NCBI GenBank assembly: GCA_017307315.1 | Contig: JAFKFF010000270.1 | Location: 1 to 5,685 of the forward strand | Length of the DNA stretch: 5,685 nt | Direction of reading: 5' to 3' | Source of the DNA: Alphaproteobacteria bacterium | GTDB lineage: Bacteria > Pseudomonadota > Alphaproteobacteria > Micropepsales > Micropepsaceae | Shown here: positions 1 to 5,685 of the stretch, piece by piece | Layout: each line of letters starts with the position of its first letter | Position numbering within the stretch: the stretch's first letter is position 1 | Translations under genes and position numbers: made by a program | The notes under the pieces: generated by a model | Seen by the model: only the letters and a program-made list of their open reading frames with translations | The model's database searches: none | Told to the model about the DNA's origin: nothing

Positions 1-532
1 CGCCGTTCCTGCTCTTGGACAGGCTCAGAAGGCCGAAGACATCGACATCCTGACGGGCGCCGTCGCGCAACATGTGGCCCGCAAGCCGGCCTTCCGGCTG
101 GAAGCCCAGCCGCGTCAGCAAGATCTTGGCCGGCTTGTTGGCGGCATGCACACGCGCCTCCAGCCTTTCCAGCGCGAGCGTTCCGAAGGCATGGGCGATC
201 AACGCCGTCGTTGCCTCGCGGGCGAATCCTTGTCCCCATTTGTCGCGCCGGAAAAAGAAGCCGATCTCGCCGCGCTTGTGGCGGAAATCCAGGCTGCTGA
301 GATCCACGCTGCCGATCGCGTCGCCGCCTTCGAAGGCCGTCCAATAGAAGAAGTGCCCATCCTCCATGGCGGCAAGCTGGCTGGCGACGATCTCGGCGGC
401 GGTTCCCGCGCGCGAGACGGCGGGCCGATCCCAAAAGCGCATGGCTTCGCCGTCGCCGAGAATCGCGAAGAGCGCCGGCGCGTCTTCCTGGCGGAGCGGG
501 CGCAGGCTGAGCCTTGCTGTTTCCAGAATCAT
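1..532 (-). CDS. GNAT family N-acetyltransferase (RimJ/RimL-like), 3' end off window
   Basis: The first 177 residues are visible, with no stop before the left edge. The family is usually about 170-190 residues, so only a few residues should be missing. It opens with MILETARLSLRPL, the typical first strand of RimJ/RimL-type acetyltransferases. A beta-strand pair follows around residues 61-94 (GEIGFFF at 88-94). The acetyl-CoA pyrophosphate loop is WGQGFAREA at 99-107, N132 lies in the usual Asn-containing turn, and LGF is at 142-144. Such cytosolic enzymes move an acetyl group from acetyl-CoA to a protein N-terminus, an amino acid, an antibiotic or another small amine; the substrate cannot be read from the sequence. 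The ATG at 532 is the only reasonable start, because an in-frame TAG lies about 50 nt upstream with no other start codon between. No clear Shine-Dalgarno site is present, and the start is preceded by inverted repeats and a terminator. Confidence 0.88.
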   Translation of the reverse strand, partial: MILETARLSLRPLRQEDAPALFAILGDGEAMRFWDRPAVSRAGTAAEIVASQLAAMEDGHFFYWTAFEGGDAIGSVDLSSLDFRHKRGEIGFFFRRDKWGQGFAREATTALIAHAFGTLALERLEARVHAANKPAKILLTRLGFQPEGRLAGHMLRDGARQDVDVFGLLSLSKSRNG

Positions 533-535
533 GGA

Positions 536-549
536 CCGATCTTGATCGG
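536..549. repeat. Inverted repeat abutting the acetyltransferase start
   Basis: CCGATC at 536-541 and GATCGG at 544-549 form a perfect 6-bp inverted repeat with a 2-nt spacer, ending 3 nt before the ATG at 532. In RNA the practical form is a 5-bp stem with a CAAG loop. It lies where a ribosome would bind, so it could reduce translation, or as DNA it could be an operator. Its function is inference; the repeat itself is plain in the sequence. Confidence 0.45.
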
Positions 550-550
550 G

Positions 551-568
551 GTTCCGAAGCGGCGGAAC
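551..568. repeat. Inverted repeat between terminator and acetyltransferase start
   Basis: GTTCCG at 551-556 and CGGAAC at 563-568 form a perfect 6-bp stem with a 6-nt spacer. It lies one base from the 536-549 repeat and 9 nt from the terminator's T tract. On the minus strand its loop side contains CCGCC, which could alternatively pair with GGCGG of the terminator's first arm. No function is established. Confidence 0.45.
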
Positions 569-577
569 GGCTGTTTG

Positions 578-623
578 AAAAAACTATGAGGCGGCCGGCT
601 GCTTTCGCGCCGTAGCCGCCTCA
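578..623 (-). terminator. Intrinsic terminator, minus strand
   Basis: Read on the minus strand, a stem of nine perfect pairs (TGAGGCGGC at 623-615 with GCCGCCTCA at 595-587) carries a further 4-bp and 2-bp helix separated by small bulges. It is capped by a GAAA tetraloop at 606-603. Three bases (TAG) follow, then six T at 583-578. The opposite strand has no T run on the far side, so it acts in one direction. It lies 46 nt upstream of the acetyltransferase ATG. It would therefore end transcripts coming from dcd or from a small RNA, and may also attenuate transcription into the acetyltransferase. Confidence 0.8.
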
Positions 624-713
624 CACTGCCCCCTTCAATACGGACCCTTGATATCCAGTCCCCCGACTGGAACCAACATCTCGCGGGGTTTCCCCAAACC
701 GTCCATCCGCGAG
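578..713 (-). ncRNA. Candidate structured RNA ending in the terminator (unidentified)
   Basis: Two clear hairpins precede the terminator on the minus strand. The first pairs 713-707 with 686-680 (7 bp) and, past a 6-nt bulge, 700-696 with 691-687 (5 bp), with a GGGG loop. The second pairs 671-665 with 660-654 (7 bp), also with a GGGG loop. The terminator hairpin then completes a three-stem molecule of roughly 130 nt. It could be the 3' untranslated end of dcd mRNA, a separate small RNA, or the sensing part of a leader controlling the acetyltransferase. It does not match any riboswitch, 6S, SRP, tmRNA or RNase P consensus I can recall. The 5' end is a guess placed at the first hairpin, since no convincing promoter is visible upstream. 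Confidence 0.3.
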
Positions 714-888
714 CGCCGTAACTGTGCCGGAGGAAAGGCGAGACGCAACTGCCTAGCAGGGCGGGCTTGCGCTTTTCGCAATCCTATGTGGATTTTTGGC
801 AACAAAAGAACGCGGTTTTCCACCGGAATGGATAATGCGCGGCGCGTGTGCGTTCGCGAAAGCCACGCTTCTCCAAGGAAACGGCGCT

Positions 889-2034
889 TCAGGGCGCTCT
901 GAAATGTTTGGAGAGTTTGAGGTCCTGGCCCTGATAATTGGACCCCAGTCCCGCGCCATAAGCTTCCGGCGGTGGATCGGTGAGTCGCTCGAACACCAGC
1001 CGGCCGATGGTCTGGCCGTGCTCCAGTATAAAGGGCACTTCGCGCGAGCGTACTTCCAGCACGGCGCGCGCCGACGGCTTGGCGCCCGCGCGGAACCCGA
1101 AACCGGGATCGAAGAAGCCGGCATAGTGGACGCGGAACTCGCCCACCAGGGGATCGAAGGGCACCATCTCCGCGGCATGATCCAGCGGGATGGCGACGCG
1201 TTCGCGGCTGGCGAGGATGTAGAATTCTTCCGGATCGAGCACGAGATGGCCCGCATCATTGGCCTCGATCGAATCCCAGAATTGATGAGGCTCCAGGACG
1301 CCGGGGCGGTCGACATCGATCAGGCCGGTGTGACGCTTGGCGCGCCAGCCGATGCGGCGGCTTTCTCCAGAAGCGGGGCCCTTCAGGTCGATGGAAAGGC
1401 CCAGGCCATTGTCGATATCGGGCTCGCGATCCACCAGCGGCGATTCCGCATGCAGGCGCCTCAGCTGCGCGTCGCTGAATTGTGGTGAGCCATGACGTAT
1501 GCGCAGCTGGTTGAGGCGCGAGCCCTTGCGCACCAGGGCGGGAAAGGTCTGGGGGCTGATCTCGGCATACAGGGGACCGCGATAGCCGGCTTCGATCCGG
1601 TCGAACGCCTGGGCGCGGTCGGTGATCAAACGGGTGAAGACATCGATGCGGCCGGTCGAGCTTTTGGGATTGGCGACCCCGGAAATGCGCGCCGAGAACT
1701 CCGCCCGCTCCAGCAAGGGCACGATATAGACGCAGCCGGTTTCCAGCACCGCGCCATTGGTCAGGTCCACCTGATGCATGAAGACGCTGGCGAGCTTTTC
1801 CTCCACCGTGGCGTTCGGGCCGGGCAGGAAACTGGCCCGCACCCTGTAGGCGACGGGACCGAGCCTGAGATCGATGCTGGCGGGCTGAATCTGGGCGGCG
1901 GTGATGTCTTCGTCGGCGCGAATCTCGCGGCCGGCCGCGATCAGCCGCTTGAGCACATGGCTGGGCAGGATGCCGGTCGAGAAGCGGCCATAGCCGTCTT
2001 CGTCTTCGGTCCGGATTTCGCGCGTCTCGCCCAT
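889..2034 (-). CDS. dcd: 2'-deoxycytidine 5'-triphosphate deaminase, tandem-domain form
   Basis: This 381-residue cytosolic enzyme deaminates dCTP to dUTP, feeding dUMP and then dTTP synthesis. The common Dcd is about 190 residues; this is the double-length form with two related halves. The N-terminal half carries QPASIDLRLG at 50-59, PKSSTGR at 123-129 (S125, S126 and R129 match the canonical SSxxR) and GYRGPLYAEIS at 150-160, where E158 fits the catalytic glutamate. The C-terminal half repeats the fold: FDPLVGEF at 293-300 stands where SSxxR should be, LEVR at 326-329 keeps a glutamate (E327), and YQGQDLKLSKHF at 367-378 resembles the nucleotide-closing tail. The ATG at 2034 is preferred over an in-frame TTG at 2094, because the longer form would overlap the helicase and add unlike residues. 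It follows the helicase stop by 31 nt. No Shine-Dalgarno site is seen, but a promoter-like sequence is. Confidence 0.93.
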   Translation of the reverse strand: MGETREIRTEDEDGYGRFSTGILPSHVLKRLIAAGREIRADEDITAAQIQPASIDLRLGPVAYRVRASFLPGPNATVEEKLASVFMHQVDLTNGAVLETGCVYIVPLLERAEFSARISGVANPKSSTGRIDVFTRLITDRAQAFDRIEAGYRGPLYAEISPQTFPALVRKGSRLNQLRIRHGSPQFSDAQLRRLHAESPLVDREPDIDNGLGLSIDLKGPASGESRRIGWRAKRHTGLIDVDRPGVLEPHQFWDSIEANDAGHLVLDPEEFYILASRERVAIPLDHAAEMVPFDPLVGEFRVHYAGFFDPGFGFRAGAKPSARAVLEVRSREVPFILEHGQTIGRLVFERLTDPPPEAYGAGLGSNYQGQDLKLSKHFRAP

Positions 2035-2040
2035 GGGCCG

Positions 2041-2069
2041 CTTATAGGGTTTCGGTGGCCGCCGGTCAG
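2041..2069 (-). promoter_or_regulatory. Candidate sigma-70 promoter for dcd, leaderless start
   Basis: On the minus strand CTGACC at 2069-2064 (4 of 6 to TTGACA) is followed after exactly 17 nt by TATAAG at 2046-2041 (5 of 6 to TATAAT). Six bases then separate the -10 element from the ATG, which puts the predicted first transcribed base on the A of the start codon. The -35 element overlaps the helicase stop codon. This fits the lack of a ribosome-binding site for dcd. The match is good, but no transcription data support it. Confidence 0.45.
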
Positions 2070-4792
2070 CCCAGGAATTGCCGGATATCCCCAATCGCCT
2101 CGGCCAGGCCGCAGCGCTTGACCGGGGCTCCTTGCGGAAAGGCGGCCAGGAGGCGGCTGGGCATGGCGCTTTCCAGGACGACGAAACAGCCCTTGTCCTC
2201 CGGTCCCCGGATCAGGCGCCCGAAGGCCTGTTTCAGGCGGAAGCGGGTGATCAGATCGTCATAGGAACGGCCGAAGCGCGCGCGGCGGGCCTTGTGCAGG
2301 ATGGTGGGCTTGGGCCAGGGCACCTTGTCGAACACCACCAGCCGGAGCGAGCGGCCGGGAACGTCCACGCCATCGCGCAAGGCATCGGTGCCGAGCAGGC
2401 AGGCATTTTCCTCGGCCCGGAACAGATCCACCAAGGCGCCGGTGTCGAGCCGGTCGACATGCTGGGCGTAAAGCGGGATGCCGGCGTCCGCCAAGGGCCG
2501 GGCGATGCGGGCTTCGGTGTCTTTCAGCGCGCGCACCGCCGTGAACAGGCCGAGGCCGCCGCCGCCCGCCGCCAGGAACAATTCGCGCATCGCCGCCGCC
2601 AATGCGTCGGCGTCGCGCCGCGCCACATCCTTGACCACGAAAATGCGCGACTGGTCTTCGTAGCGAAAGGGCGAGCCGAAGGAGGCGCGCCGGGCCGGCT
2701 GCGGCAGATGCAGGGCGCCGGTGCGCACCTCCGCGCTTTCCCAATCCTGACCTTCCACGCCGGAATCGCGCAAGGTGGCAGAGGTGATGAGCGCGCCATG
2801 GGCCGGTTCCAGAATCTCCGAAGCCAGAGGCACGGTGGGATCGATCCAATGCCGTTCGAACCCGACATCGGAATCGCGCCCGTCCTCGCGGCTGATCTCG
2901 AACCAGTCGGTGAAGTCCTCCGCGATCTCACCGGTTTCCAGATTTTCCAGCATGCGGATCCAGGCCGGCAGCACCAGCCGGGCGCGGCGGTCCAGGCCCC
3001 GTGCCGCCGCTTCCAGCCGCGCCCTGGTGTAAGGCTCGAGGGTCGCGCTCTTGTCGTCCATCGCCTTGCGCAGCAATTTCGAAAGGCGCGTCAGGGGATC
3101 GGCGATGCGTTTCAAGGCGCGCGACAATTCCATCACCGCGCGCAGCGTTTCTTCGCCCAGGGGCTGGGCTTCCGCCTCGAGCGTGTAGAAGGCGTCGCGA
3201 TCATCGCTGCGCGCCCGGACATGGGCATAAATTTCGGCGAGAAAAATCTCGCCCGGGCCGCGCGGGCTTATTCCCGTCACCCGCGCCATCCAACCTTCGC
3301 CCGCCAGCGCGCCCGCAGCCTGGACCGCGTCTTCCAGCGCGTGCTGGGCCTCTTCGTCGTCGGCGATGAGATCCTTCAGCCGCTCTTCCAACCCGCGCAT
3401 GCGCGTGCGGGCGCGACCTTCGGGGCCGCGAATCCAACGCCTCAGCTCGGCCATCTCGCGGCCCGACAGAAGCGCGGCGAAACCGGAATCGGCCGCGTCG
3501 AAAAGATGATGACCTTCGTCGAAGACATAACGCAGCCGCCGTTCCGGCGGCGTGTCGGTGGTCTGGTCCGTCGCAAGCCAGTCCGATGCCGCCTGTGCGA
3601 TCACCAGCGCGTGATTGGCGACCACGATGGGCGCGTGACGGGCGCGGCGGATGGCGCGTTCGATGAAACAGATGCGGTAATGCGGGCAGGCGGCATAGAT
3701 GCATTCGCCGCGCCGGTCGGTGATTTCGCCGAGGGGCAGGGAGGCGGCCAGAAAGGCGGGAAAGCCCGCGCCGGACATATCGCCATCGGTGTTCGAGCCG
3801 ATCCAGCGCGCGATCAGGCCCAGCGCTACGCTGCGCTGGCCGGGCGCCAGCGCGGTCCGTTTGGCCGCTTCTTCAAAATTGAGCAGGCAGAGATAATTTT
3901 CCCGCCCCTTGCGCACCACCGCTTTCTCGGCCCGCTCCGCGGGATCGGGATAAAGATGGGCGATCTCCTGCACGATCTGGCGCTGCAGATTGCGGGTATA
4001 GGTGGAGATCCAGAGGCCGGGCCCGTTTTTCTCGGCCCAGACGCTGGCGGGCGCCAGATAGCCCAGCGTCTTGCCGGTGCCGGTGCCCGCCTCCACCAGC
4101 GCGATCCTGGGGGCGCCCGCTTCCTCGCGCGGGCCAAAGGCGAAAGTGGCGGCATCGCTATAAGCCGCCTGTTCCGGCCGCGGCGTGCCCACCAGGGACA
4201 GAAGGCGGGCGCGCGCTTCCTCCGGCGCGACCGGCTGCGAGCCGGGCGTGCCTTGCGGCGCTTCGTCTTCCCATTGCGGCAGCACCCGCCAGGCTTCCAT
4301 CCCGGCGATGGGCGAGCCGTGCGGCGCGTCCGCGCCAAGCACCGTTTGCAGCATGAGGCCCCAGCGCCAGCCGCTGCGCATCAAGGTGGCGGCGAGCGGC
4401 GCCAGACGCGCGCGCATCTCCGCCGGCATCGCGCGCACTTCGTCCAGCAGACGTTGGGCGACCGCAAACAACGCTGCGGCGGATTGCTCGGGGGTCTCTG
4501 GCAGATCGAGGAAAAGCGCACGCGCCAGGCCAAGCGCGCTGGGAATTGCCGGCTGTCCGGGGCGGACGAAGGCGAACAGTTCCAGCACATCGTAGAGCGG
4601 CTTGGCGGGCGGCGCCTTCAGGCGCCCGGCCACGAAGGCGGCATGGGCGACCAGGGCATCGCCGGACTGGAAGATCGCCCGCGCATCCTCGCGGTCTACA
4701 CGCCGACACATGCCGCCGCGACAGATCGCGGCGCCGGGCGGCGCAGGCACAAGGGCGACGAGCGCCGAAAGCGAGTCGGTTGCGGGGAGCAT
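2066..4792 (-). CDS. DinG/XPD-like ATP-dependent DNA helicase with 4Fe-4S motif
   Basis: This 908-residue superfamily 2 helicase should unwind DNA 5' to 3' using ATP, in repair of damaged, R-loop or structured DNA. Motifs in order: Walker A EAGTGTGKT 234-242; motif Ia WISTYTRNLQ 261-270; iron-sulfur cysteines C302, C364, C369, C375; Walker B DEGHH 425-429; motif III ITSATL 669-674; motif V GTDALRDGVDVPG 801-813; motif VI QAFGRLIRG 855-863. The C-x4-C-x5-C spacing is that of E. coli DinG. Residues 44-115 look like a worn DEDDh exonuclease: LVAHAAF and PLYDVLELFAF recall its second motif, but the DxE and the final HxxxxD are missing, so nuclease activity is unlikely. E. coli DinG is 716 residues; the extra length is mainly the N-terminus. 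The ATG at 4792 is fixed by an in-frame TGA three codons upstream. There is no Shine-Dalgarno site at a workable distance. It may be co-transcribed with dcd. Confidence 0.92.
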   Translation of the reverse strand: MLPATDSLSALVALVPAPPGAAICRGGMCRRVDREDARAIFQSGDALVAHAAFVAGRLKAPPAKPLYDVLELFAFVRPGQPAIPSALGLARALFLDLPETPEQSAAALFAVAQRLLDEVRAMPAEMRARLAPLAATLMRSGWRWGLMLQTVLGADAPHGSPIAGMEAWRVLPQWEDEAPQGTPGSQPVAPEEARARLLSLVGTPRPEQAAYSDAATFAFGPREEAGAPRIALVEAGTGTGKTLGYLAPASVWAEKNGPGLWISTYTRNLQRQIVQEIAHLYPDPAERAEKAVVRKGRENYLCLLNFEEAAKRTALAPGQRSVALGLIARWIGSNTDGDMSGAGFPAFLAASLPLGEITDRRGECIYAACPHYRICFIERAIRRARHAPIVVANHALVIAQAASDWLATDQTTDTPPERRLRYVFDEGHHLFDAADSGFAALLSGREMAELRRWIRGPEGRARTRMRGLEERLKDLIADDEEAQHALEDAVQAAGALAGEGWMARVTGISPRGPGEIFLAEIYAHVRARSDDRDAFYTLEAEAQPLGEETLRAVMELSRALKRIADPLTRLSKLLRKAMDDKSATLEPYTRARLEAAARGLDRRARLVLPAWIRMLENLETGEIAEDFTDWFEISREDGRDSDVGFERHWIDPTVPLASEILEPAHGALITSATLRDSGVEGQDWESAEVRTGALHLPQPARRASFGSPFRYEDQSRIFVVKDVARRDADALAAAMRELFLAAGGGGLGLFTAVRALKDTEARIARPLADAGIPLYAQHVDRLDTGALVDLFRAEENACLLGTDALRDGVDVPGRSLRLVVFDKVPWPKPTILHKARRARFGRSYDDLITRFRLKQAFGRLIRGPEDKGCFVVLESAMPSRLLAAFPQGAPVKRCGLAEAIGDIRQFLG

Positions 4793-4810
4793 CCCCGATC
4801 ATAGCGGGGA
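4783..4810. repeat. Overlapping alternative hairpins across the helicase start codon
   Basis: CGGGGA at 4783-4788 and again at 4805-4810 flanks TCCCCG at 4792-4797, with gaps of 3 and 7 nt. The middle arm can therefore pair with either outer copy, giving two mutually exclusive 6-bp stems. The helicase ATG (4792-4790) starts at the edge of the middle arm and lies mostly in the 3-nt loop of one alternative. The -10-like element lies in the 7-nt loop of the other. If transcription starts upstream of 4810, folding could hide or expose the start codon; as DNA it could be an operator. Function is inference. Confidence 0.4.
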
Positions 4811-4826
4811 AAGGCGGGCCGGAAAA
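4798..4826 (-). promoter_or_regulatory. Candidate promoter for the helicase, leaderless or nearly so
   Basis: On the minus strand TATGAT at 4803-4798 matches TATAAT at 5 of 6 positions. Seventeen nt upstream TTTTCC (4826-4821) is only a 3 of 6 match to TTGACA. The -10 hexamer ends 5 nt before the ATG at 4792, so the transcript would begin on or within the start codon. The helicase lacks a proper ribosome-binding site: the only G-rich run, GGGG at 4796-4793, touches the ATG. The -10 is convincing and the -35 weak. The gap to the kinase stop (4793-4876) otherwise holds no gene. Confidence 0.35.
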
Positions 4827-4876
4827 AGTGCGGGGCTTCGCGGTGATCCGGGCCGCGCAGGTCCCACGGGGCGAAA

Positions 4877-5685
4877 TCAACGCAGATCGGGATAGAGATT
4901 GCCCAGCGCCCGGCGTGCGCGCTGATGTTCGCCGACCACGAGTTGGGCGGCGTTGCGCAGCGCATGCGCATCCTCGCCCGCGCGGTTGGCGCGGGCGAAT
5001 TGGCGCGCCGCCTGCGTCATGGCGGTGAGGCCAAGACCGCCGGCGGCGCCGACAATATCCTGGGCCAGGCGCGCGGCATCGTCCCATCGCTCCTGGGCGC
5101 AGGCTTCCGCCAGCGCGTTGGTGAGCTGTTCGGCGGTCGCCTCGTAACATTGCAGGATTTCGATCAGCGTCTTGACCCCGACCGATTTTTCGAGCGTCGA
5201 AAAGGTCAGAGGATCAATCGCGGCGGCAAGCCTATCGTCGTCTTCGGCGTTCCGGGTCGGGGCGCCGACCATCTCCAGCGCCTGGAACAAGGCATCGCCG
5301 GTCGCCGGCCAACGCAGCAGGCCGGCGGCGGCATCGGGCGTGCGGTCGCCCCTGAGCAAGAGCGCCAGGATCGGCGCCTTCACGCCCGGCGCGGCGGCCA
5401 GGAGATCGGCTTCGTCCGGACCGGCGATGAGGACGTCGGAATTCTCCCGCCCGGCGCGCCCCGCCGCATCCGCGGCACCGGCGGCAATGAGGACGCGGTT
5501 GCCGAAAGGCTCCAGCATTTGACTGAGGGAGGCGGCGACATCGGGAGCGGCCACCGCGATCAGGATGGAAAGACCCTGGGGGGCGGGCTTGGGCGGCTGC
5601 GGCAAAGCTTCGGGCAGGGGCGCCGTCATTTGCCCGGAGGCCGGGAGGGTGAACCAGAATTGAGAGCCTTCGCCGGGTGTGGAGT
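4877..5685 (-). CDS. Hybrid sensor histidine kinase, C-terminal part with pseudo-receiver and pseudo-Hpt domains
   Basis: The frame is open to the right edge, so this is the last 268 residues of a larger protein. An ATG at 5629 gives a neat 250-residue protein, but the 18 codons before it read STPGEGSQFWFTLP plus four residues. That is the closing GxGSxFWFTLP of a histidine-kinase ATPase domain, so the ATG is internal. Counting from it, a proline-rich linker (5-17) leads to a receiver-like fold (20-120). Its acid pair is V26-A27, the phosphoacceptor site is G70, the Thr/Ser site is L91 and the Lys site is W107. An Hpt-like helical bundle (about 135-245) has LAQDIVGAAGGLGL at 188-201, where Q190 (CAG at 5062-5060) stands in for the phospho-histidine. 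Neither domain should carry phosphate; they may instead bind partners or regulate the kinase. The sensor and catalytic parts are off the window, so ligand and response regulator are unknown. The TGA stop is at 4879-4877. Confidence 0.85.
   Translation of the reverse strand, partial: STPGEGSQFWFTLPASGQMTAPLPEALPQPPKPAPQGLSILIAVAAPDVAASLSQMLEPFGNRVLIAAGAADAAGRAGRENSDVLIAGPDEADLLAAAPGVKAPILALLLRGDRTPDAAAGLLRWPATGDALFQALEMVGAPTRNAEDDDRLAAAIDPLTFSTLEKSVGVKTLIEILQCYEATAEQLTNALAEACAQERWDDAARLAQDIVGAAGGLGLTAMTQAARQFARANRAGEDAHALRNAAQLVVGEHQRARRALGNLYPDLR

Larger units (their letters stand above)
533..888. other. 356-nt non-coding stretch between dcd and the acetyltransferase
   Basis: No reading frame here looks like a protein. 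The half nearer the acetyltransferase (536-713) holds five inverted repeats in succession, one of them a strong terminator. The half nearer dcd (714-888) is less structured. It contains an AT-rich patch at about 781-820, unusual for this GC-rich window, which could hold a minus-strand promoter (TAGGAT at 786-781 is the best -10-like hexamer, without a good -35). It also has a small hairpin, TTGCG at 767-771 with CGCAA at 777-781, and the 8-bp palindrome TTCGCGAA at 853-860. No terminator directly follows the dcd stop, so dcd transcripts could run on to the terminator at 623-578. Confidence 0.7.

Noticed and set aside
74..589. Plus-strand open frame of 171 codons over the acetyltransferase
   Set aside because: The minus strand encodes a textbook GNAT domain. 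The plus-strand translation resembles nothing and would end inside the terminator stem.
635..823. Minus-strand small frame of 62 codons (GTG start) ending 12 nt before the terminator
   Set aside because: The position next to a terminator is tempting, but there is no ribosome-binding site, the arginine-rich composition is like random GC-rich DNA, and the hairpins at 654-713 fall inside it. Conservation in relatives could reopen this.
2035..2094. In-frame TTG at 2094 as an earlier dcd start
   Set aside because: It would overlap the helicase by 29 nt and add 20 residues unlike the family. The ATG at 2034 fits the family and the promoter spacing.
796..2121. Two long plus-strand open frames (796-1488 and 1492-2121) opposite dcd
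   Set aside because: They have the same codon register as dcd and the same cause. dcd itself has clear family motifs.
2560..2600. GCC-rich run resembling a simple repeat
   Set aside because: It encodes an alanine/glycine stretch (helicase residues 741-748 and flanks) and is in keeping with local GC-rich codon use.
2078..4804. A plus-strand open frame of 908 codons almost exactly opposite the helicase
   Set aside because: Its codons are in exact register with the helicase codons, so a stop would need a TTA, CTA or TCA codon in the helicase. These are rare in GC-rich genomes. The translation has no recognisable domain and is low in complexity.
4823..4857. Possible terminator after the kinase gene: stem 4839-4843/4853-4857 and a T5 run at 4827-4823
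   Set aside because: The stem is only 5 bp with a 9-nt loop and lies 11 nt from the T run, too far for an intrinsic terminator.
4158..5150. Minus-strand open frame of 330 codons crossing the kinase-helicase gap
   Set aside because: It is out of frame with two genes that carry clear domain motifs. The translation is arginine- and alanine-rich without any domain.

Overview
The window is GC-rich chromosomal DNA with every supported gene on the minus strand. The likely host is an alphaproteobacterium. This is an inference from three things: a long two-domain dCTP deaminase, a ~900-residue DinG-like helicase of the type found in that class, and the codon use. No mobile element, tRNA, rRNA, CRISPR array or recognisable defence island was seen.

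Layout in the direction of transcription (right to left). At 5685-4877 is the C-terminal end of a hybrid sensor histidine kinase. It enters from beyond the right edge and keeps only the last strand of its ATPase domain, a receiver-like domain and an Hpt-like domain. Both phosphorelay domains have lost their phosphoacceptor residues. After an 84-nt gap comes a DinG/XPD-type superfamily 2 helicase (4792-2066) with a complete four-cysteine iron-sulfur motif and a degenerate exonuclease-like N-terminus. A 31-nt gap leads to dcd (2034-889), a tandem-domain dCTP deaminase. A 356-nt non-coding stretch (888-533) follows, rich in inverted repeats and containing a strong intrinsic terminator. Last is a GNAT acetyltransferase (532-1), whose final residues lie off the left edge.

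The helicase and dcd are close enough to be read from one transcript and both act in DNA maintenance: one unwinds damaged or structured DNA, the other makes dUMP precursor for dTTP. Neither has a convincing Shine-Dalgarno site. Both have a sigma-70-like -10 hexamer placed so that transcription would start at or next to the ATG, which suggests leaderless mRNAs. The histidine kinase and acetyltransferase have no obvious functional tie to this pair.

The least explained parts are the five-hairpin stretch ahead of the acetyltransferase and the pseudo-receiver/pseudo-Hpt tail of the kinase. I did not find evidence for a clearly new multi-gene system.
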